Below, in pieces: positions 18,120 to 20,017 of a stretch of 20,017 nucleotides of DNA. How positions within the stretch are numbered: position 1 is the stretch's first letter; each line of letters starts with the position of its first letter. The notes under the pieces are model-generated. The model made no database searches. It had not been told where the DNA came from and saw nothing but the letters and a program-made list of their open reading frames with translations. Source of the DNA: Gnetum montanum (taxonomy: Eukaryota > Streptophyta > Gnetopsida > Gnetales > Gnetaceae); contig MNCI01029114.1 of the NCBI GenBank assembly GCA_015680685.1, positions 95,843-115,859 on the forward strand, in the 5' to 3' direction. Both the position numbers and the translations under genes were made by a program.

Positions 18120-18406
18120 CGTGTGATAAGCAGCCGATTCCTTAGCCAGCCGTACACACCCGTGGGTGCTCGTAACTAAGTCGTACTTATCACACGATCT
18201 AGCCTAGCAATGAGCAGCCGATTCCTCAACTAGCCGTACACATTAGACCCGGGAGTTACCAAGCGCAGAATCCTGGAATACGCTACTGGGTTACCAAGCA
18301 TCCAATGCTCGTAATTGAGTCGTACTCATGCATTGCGTCAAGCAGCCGATTCCTTGACTAGCCGTACACGTCCGTAGACGCTCGTAATCAAGTCGTACTT
18401 GAACGC
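18120..18406 (-). repeat. Three covarying stem-loop repeat units in U5 of element B
   Basis: Unit 1: outer stem CGTGTGATAAG (18120-18130) with CTTATCACACG (18186-18196); inner stem CTTAG (18141-18145) with CTAAG (18176-18180). Unit 2: outer GCAATGAG (18207-18214) with CTCAT-gcat-TGC (18325-18336); inner CTCAA (18225-18229) with TTGAG (18315-18319). Unit 3: outer GCGTCAAG (18335-18342) with CTTGA-a-CGC (18398-18406); inner CTTGA (18353-18357) with TCAAG (18388-18392). Between the stems every unit keeps CAGCCGATTC on one side and TCGTA on the other. The apical parts share AGCCGTACAC and GCTCGTAA. Unit 2 carries an extra segment with two TTACCAAGC copies. The strand is that of the element; the series lies downstream of its TATA box and polyadenylation signal. 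Confidence 0.8.
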
Positions 18407-18475
18407 ACTAGGAAAGCAGGAAAGAAAGCAATAAATGAAACCACGTGCTGCAAGGTTTATCCAAACAAGTTCGTC

Positions 18476-18481
18476 TTTATT
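18476..18481 (-). terminator. Polyadenylation signal of LTR B
   Basis: AATAAA on the minus strand, 167 bases downstream of the TATA box and aligned with the signal of LTR A. Confidence 0.55.
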
Positions 18482-18647
18482 GCCGTACACAACTTGGGTT
18501 CAGGTTACAAGCTGCTCGAATAAAGAGCCGTTCACTCTAGGACTCCTACTGCGGGCACATGGGGAAAAATTCTAACTCTGGAGTGATCAATCTGCCAGAG
18601 CTTCGCTACACTAGCCAGGATTGGGAAATGAAGGGAGTGCCGCCTCT

Positions 18648-18655
18648 TATTTATA
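18648..18655 (-). promoter_or_regulatory. TATA box of LTR B
   Basis: TATAAATA on the minus strand followed by AGAGGCGGC, identical as an octamer to LTR A. The same orientation as pol supports the minus orientation of both elements. Transcription would start near 18620. Confidence 0.65.
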
Positions 18656-18670
18656 GATATGGTGGCGGGA

Positions 18671-18682
18671 CGCGATATCGCG
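18671..18682. promoter_or_regulatory. 12-bp perfect palindrome upstream of the TATA box
   Basis: CGCGATATCGCG is perfectly self-complementary and lies 15 bases upstream of the TATA box within a U3 of only about 50 bases. It contains four CpGs. The aligned part of LTR A no longer shows it. A dimeric factor site is possible but unproven. Confidence 0.5.
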
Positions 18683-18707
18683 GCCTAGTGCAAGTCGCGT
18701 CTCATCA

Positions 18708-18720
18708 TACCCCCATGACT
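18708..18720 (-). other. Polypurine tract of element B
   Basis: The minus strand reads AGTCATGGGGGTA immediately before the LTR start TGATGAG. The element A counterpart at 12902-12912 supports this boundary. It primes plus-strand DNA synthesis. Confidence 0.65.
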
Positions 18721-20017
18721 GAATGAAAACTCGTCCTCGAGTTCCTTACAATGATATCAGGTAGGTATGGGATTATTAGGGGAAATGGAACTAATGGGAT
18801 GACATGTGAACGGTCTTTATTACAAGACTTGACAAAAACTGGTGTTCATGACAACATGGGTGAACACCTTATTACAATGACATCAGGCCACAGTTGGCAG
18901 CTGAGAGAAAAGAGGAGAGAGAATAGAAGAGAAGAAGAGAGAAGAGTCTTGTTGCTGCCAACGCCTAGATTGCGCCTTTCGTTGTCCATCTGTAAGCGCA
19001 TTATCAATTCCACTCCTTGCATGCTGCTTCAGCGCTGCTCCATTCCAAGTGTCTGCTCCAGATCCATTCCGTTGTTGTATGATTGCCATCTGCACACACA
19101 ACACAATCATATATTAGCAAGGGTAATTGAATCATTAAGTAAAGCATACCTTGCTTCGGTTTAGGTTCCTTGGCTAAGTTGTGGTATGGCTAATATGGAT
19201 CTGGGAAAATGTAGATGATGACTACCGAAGGCATAGGGGTTAGGAAGAAAAACGAAAAAATCCGGGGCTTAGGATAAAAATCGAAAAATCAGGCCCCGTA
19301 CCCCCATGACTAATCGCGAACCTCCGGTAGCGTTAGAATGGAGAGAGAAAAGGAATAGGAATGATAGGTAAAAAGGGACAACTATGGCATCGATAAAAGG
19401 GATGTCATGATGGAAATGAACAAAAATGTTAATTAATTGCAAAAATGTTAAGGAAAGGAAGTTAACTAATGTTCCAAATAGGAATGTTAGTGGGTCCTCC
19501 CCAAAGCAGGCTCATGCCCTTAATGCCCTGACAATCCCACATTCAAGGAGTCCGTAGGCACAGGGAATGTCCTTTGGAATATGAGTTAAAGTCTTAACCG
19601 GAAGAATTTACCAAAAAGAAAACAATGCATCAACCAAAATATATACACTAATGATACAACCAACAATGAGGTGAATAGTAGAGAGAAGGGTGGAGAGAAG
19701 AGAAGTGGAATGGAATCCCAAGAACAAGGTGGTGTACAGCCCCTTGTGTGTTTTATGATTAATGTGACTTGGCGAATCTCATTCCAACTCCGGCTCAAAC
19801 CAACCACTTCCAGTGACTTCGCATCAATGCATTTGGTCAAACCATCCACTTGGATAACAAGGATGCATCTTCGAAGAGCCACCACCATTTCGACGAAACA
19901 AAGAAGAGAATGGGAAGCGAGAATAACCTTAGTTAGAGGGAACACTTTGGTTCCATAACCAGTGCTTGCAGCCCAAATTTTATTTCGTCTAAGGGGTGTG
20001 CTTTGAATCCTCACTTT
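18721..20017 (-). other. Non-coding 3' region of element B (continues past the window)
   Basis: Colinear with 12913 to about 14115 of element A. Exact shared blocks are at 19490-19506, 19953-19968 and 19989-20008; the first two are 463 bases apart here and 457 in A. It includes a GA-rich stretch (18900-18950) and a B-specific segment around 19222-19330 that folds on itself. No coding motif is seen in any frame. Confidence 0.6.
19222..19330. repeat. Imperfect foldback enclosing two short direct repeats
   Basis: CTACCGAAGG (19222-19231) can pair with CCTCCGGTAG (19321-19330) at 9 of 10 positions. Inside lie two similar A-rich units, TTAGGAAGAAAAACGAAAAA (from 19240) and TTAGGATAAAAATCGAAAAA (from 19269), separated by CCGGGG, with GGCCCC after the second. 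I do not find this segment at the matching place in element A. Confidence 0.5.

Larger units (their letters stand above)
17709..18707 (-). repeat. 3' LTR of element B
   Basis: On the minus strand it begins TGATGAG (18707) and ends CTCATCA (17709), a perfect 7-bp terminal inverted repeat of 999 bp in all. A polypurine tract abuts the start. The TATA box lies only about 52 bases inside and AATAAA about 175 bases further. U3 is therefore very short, R is about 170 bases and U5 roughly 740 bases. U5 contains the repeated stem-loop units (18120-18406). LTR A lacks those three units. Confidence 0.75.
17709..20017 (-). mobile_element. Younger Ty3/gypsy element B, 3' end only, nested in element A
   Basis: The visible part, read 3' to 5' of the element, is the 3' LTR (17709-18707), polypurine tract (18708-18720) and a non-coding 3' region running off the window. 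Because internal sequence follows the LTR, B is not a solo LTR. It is the same family and orientation as A. It keeps many CpGs (for example CGCGCG and CCGG near 17755-17770) where A has TG or CA. Coding regions of B would lie beyond 20017. Frames such as 18751-19164 plus, 18883-19110 minus and 19586-20014 minus have no matching protein character. Confidence 0.75.

Noticed and set aside
18120-18406. CRISPR-like array
   Set aside because: The repeats are diverged, unequally spaced (84 and 128 bases), palindromic in a unit-specific way and inside a plant LTR. No cas genes are present.
17709-18707. B LTR as the 5' LTR paired with LTR A in a single element
   Set aside because: No primer binding site or gag lies between it and the RT, the pol frame runs up to its edge, and the two LTRs differ strongly in CpG decay and length.
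18751-19164. 137-codon plus-strand frame
   Set aside because: It lies antisense in the non-coding 3' region of element B, the aligned part of A is not open, and the product shows no domain character.
19586-20014. 142-codon minus-strand frame and an overlapping 95-codon plus-strand frame
   Set aside because: Two long frames on opposite strands of GC-richer young sequence are expected by chance. The colinear part of A is full of stops and no motif is recognised.

Overview
The window looks like nuclear DNA of a large-genome seed plant. It is AT-rich and made of nested, decayed retrotransposons. The pol remnant is of the plant Ty3/gypsy (TAT/Athila-like) type, and a plant RTE-like LINE sits inside another element. 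A gymnosperm is possible because of the depth of decay, but the sequence does not prove it. I see no intact host gene, tRNA, rRNA or bacterial-type feature. Nearly all open frames are short chance frames or fragments of dead transposons.

Layout. (1) Positions 1-2852 look like the 3' part of a plus-strand LTR element. It has a broken gag-like start (about 203-477), an acidic reading frame kept in one frame but cut by five stops (822-1619), a G-run resembling a polypurine tract, and a probable 3' LTR with an array of AAGATGTCT motifs just upstream of a TATA box. (2) Positions 2853-6754 are old sequence I cannot assign. (3) Positions 6760-10361 form a unit bounded by TGTAACACCCC and GGGGTGTTACC and flanked by TAAGT on both sides, most likely a solo LTR. 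It is interrupted by a 5'-truncated minus-strand RTE-like LINE (7092-8599) with its own CAATATAAT target duplication. (4) Positions 10367-12055 carry no gene but do carry a near-perfect 62-nt foldback and small tandem repeats.

(5) Positions 12061-17708 are an old minus-strand Ty3/gypsy element, here called A: 3' LTR (12061-12901), polypurine tract, about 2 kb of non-coding 3' region, then integrase, RNase H and reverse transcriptase remnants. (6) At 17709 the pol frame of A stops against the LTR of a younger minus-strand relative, B, which runs off the window end. B keeps many CpG sites that A has lost. It shows LTR ends TGATGAG/CTCATCA, a TATA box, a polyadenylation signal and a clear polypurine tract.

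The most unusual signal is in the LTR of B (18120-18406). Three diverged repeat units each fold into an outer stem, a constant internal loop (CAGCCGATTC opposite TCGTA) and an inner stem. The stem bases differ between units but stay paired. A related core flanked by different, still complementary arms lies just below it in B and in the LTR of A. This points to a conserved structured element in the transcribed R/U5 leader of this family.
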